Assembly: GCA_032358165.1 (NCBI GenBank)
Contig: JAALGY010000036.1
Span: forward strand, 620,001-684,000
DNA length: 64,000 bases
Reading direction: 5' to 3'
Source: Diplosphaera chodatii
Lineage: Eukaryota; Chlorophyta; Trebouxiophyceae; Prasiolales; Stichococcaceae
Shown here: positions 63,058 to 64,000 of the stretch, one piece after another
How the letters are laid out: each line of letters starts with the position of its first letter
How positions within the stretch are numbered: the stretch's first letter is position 1
Position numbers and translations under genes: made by a program
The notes under the pieces: model-generated
Seen by the model: the letters and a program-made list of their open reading frames with translations, nothing else
Databases searched by the model: none
What the model was told of the DNA's origin: nothing

Positions 63058-64000
63058 ATGGCAGCCACAGAGGCGCAGCTGGTTGCAGCGTTCAGAAGCA
63101 ACCAGTTCAAGTTCCAGCACGGCGACTTGCCGAAGCGTTGCGCAGATCTGACGGCGCAATATGGCATCAGCGCCACCGAGCTCAGCGATGCCTACGATCT
63201 GTTTGCGTTGCAACAGTAAGTCATGCTAGTGCAGATCGCCATATCAGCTGCGCAAACCTCCGTGCAGTATGTAGTAATTGATGTACATGGTGCATGGTCC
63301 GAATGCATATGTCCCCATGTGCAGCAATGCCGGCAGCAGCGTTACAGTGGACAACATCCTGAGCTTCCAGCAGCACCTGAAGAAGAGCCCGCCGAAGCCC
63401 GTCTCGCTGACGCCCGCCAGGCCGCGGCACAAGGGCCCCACATACACTTCGCCACCGAGCGCAGGCCCTAGGTGGGTCTGCAATAATGGCACATGGAAGC
63501 AGTTCCGCCACCTCGTGCCTGTACCCACTCCCGGGCTGGCACATCTGGCACACTCGACGGTCCCGTGCCTGCTGTGGGTTCGCAGGCTGCAGACGGTGCT
63601 GGCGGACCACAGCAACATCAGCCGCCCGGCGGGCATCAGCACGCCCACGCCAGGCAAAAGGAGCGGCGGGCCCGAGGACGGCGGCGCCGCCAAGCGGCCG
63701 CGGCTGTCCAGCGCGTTCAAGGAGCGCGCGGCGCGGGGCCACGTGCAGGCCACCCTGAACGAGCACGTCCACGTTGACACAGATGCGGTGGTGAGCGCGG
63801 TGGCTGTGCTGTGCACACACGGCAGAGCATGAGCAGGGCATATGCTGTTGGCGGGCTCCACCTGCGTGACCCTCTGCAAGACAGCAGAGCAATCCACAGC
63901 AACCTGGTCTGTCGCAGCCCATGGGGGACGGCAGCCTGTCAGACAGCAGTGGGCGCTGCGCCTTCCGGCTGCTGGGTCCGCAGCTGCTGCCGGCCCAGCG
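63058..64000 (+). CDS. POLA2: DNA polymerase alpha subunit B (partial, runs off the right edge)
   Basis: Exons 63058-63215, 63325-63471, 63586-63790 and 63918 to the edge join in phase. The protein starts MAATEAQLVAAFRSNQFKF and has a small N-terminal helical domain (CADLTAQYGISATELSDAYD, SSVTVDNILSFQQHLKKSP) of the polymerase alpha B-subunit type. A basic, Pro-rich linker follows (SRPAGISTPTPGKRSGG, AAKRPRLSSAFKERAA), then ATLNEHVHVD. The accessory subunit tethers primase to the polymerase alpha catalytic subunit at replication start. Only the N-terminal part is here; the diagnostic phosphodiesterase-like domain would lie beyond the edge, so the call rests on the N-terminal pattern. Confidence 0.6.

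Noticed and set aside
1..64000. Prokaryotic or viral origin, operons, CRISPR, tRNA or rRNA genes
   Set aside because: Spliceosomal introns interrupt almost all genes, eukaryote-only proteins are present (CstF64, PIG-B, RPB10), and no regular spaced repeats, cloverleaf genes or rRNA core sequences were seen by eye.

Overview
The window is nuclear DNA from a eukaryotic green alga (Chlorophyta). Nearly every gene is broken into many short exons by GT-AG introns that end in pyrimidine-CAG. Coding exons are GC-rich with long Ala/Gly/Gln/Pro tracts. TGTAA, the green-algal poly(A) signal, follows several stop codons. Gene content is plant-like: a plastid-type histidinol dehydrogenase, a peroxisomal acyl-CoA oxidase, RING-H2 and F-box proteins, and TKL-type kinases. 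I cannot place it below phylum from the sequence. No tRNA, rRNA, transposon or CRISPR array was seen. Gene models were assembled by eye; exon junctions are quoted only where splice sites and reading phase agree.

Layout. 1-2136 (-): fibronectin type III repeat protein, running off the left edge. 2658-5192 (+): RING-H2 ubiquitin ligase. 5445-5811 (-): small doubtful gene. 5864-9723 (+): composite chromatin-type protein with a tandem acidic repeat, a B3-like segment, a Tudor-like segment and a SET domain. 10249-12351 (+): acyl-CoA oxidase in one exon. 13153-15083 (+): fructosamine-3-kinase-related protein. 15754-16927 (+): F-box protein. 17450-20426 (-): BAR-like coiled-coil protein with a Pro/Gln-rich tail. 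21245-23198 (-): Golgi-type GT8 glycosyltransferase. 23831-25926 (-): CstF64. 26414-29007 (+): BSD-domain protein. 29411-30978 (-): mitochondrial carrier. 31543-34999 (+): multi-exon protein of unknown family. 36049-38848 (+): PIG-B GPI mannosyltransferase. 39342-41079 (-): ankyrin protein. 42438-44300 (-): short-chain dehydrogenase.

The right third holds a tandem pair of paralogous receptor-like kinases (44752-49799 and 50452-55543, both +). It continues with an unknown small membrane protein (about 56150-57485, -), histidinol dehydrogenase (58379-61454, +), a four-helix membrane protein (61683-62336, -) lying 42 bases behind RPB10 (62379-62600, -), and the start of DNA polymerase alpha subunit B (63058 to the right edge, +).

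The genes are mostly unrelated housekeeping functions, as expected of a eukaryotic chromosome, and not an operon. The points that deserve attention are the kinase pair with a large N-lobe insertion and HGD in place of HRD, the B3/Tudor/SET composite protein, the RPB10 pair that looks like a green-algal bicistronic locus, the GC-AG introns, and the intronless oxidase among intron-rich neighbours.
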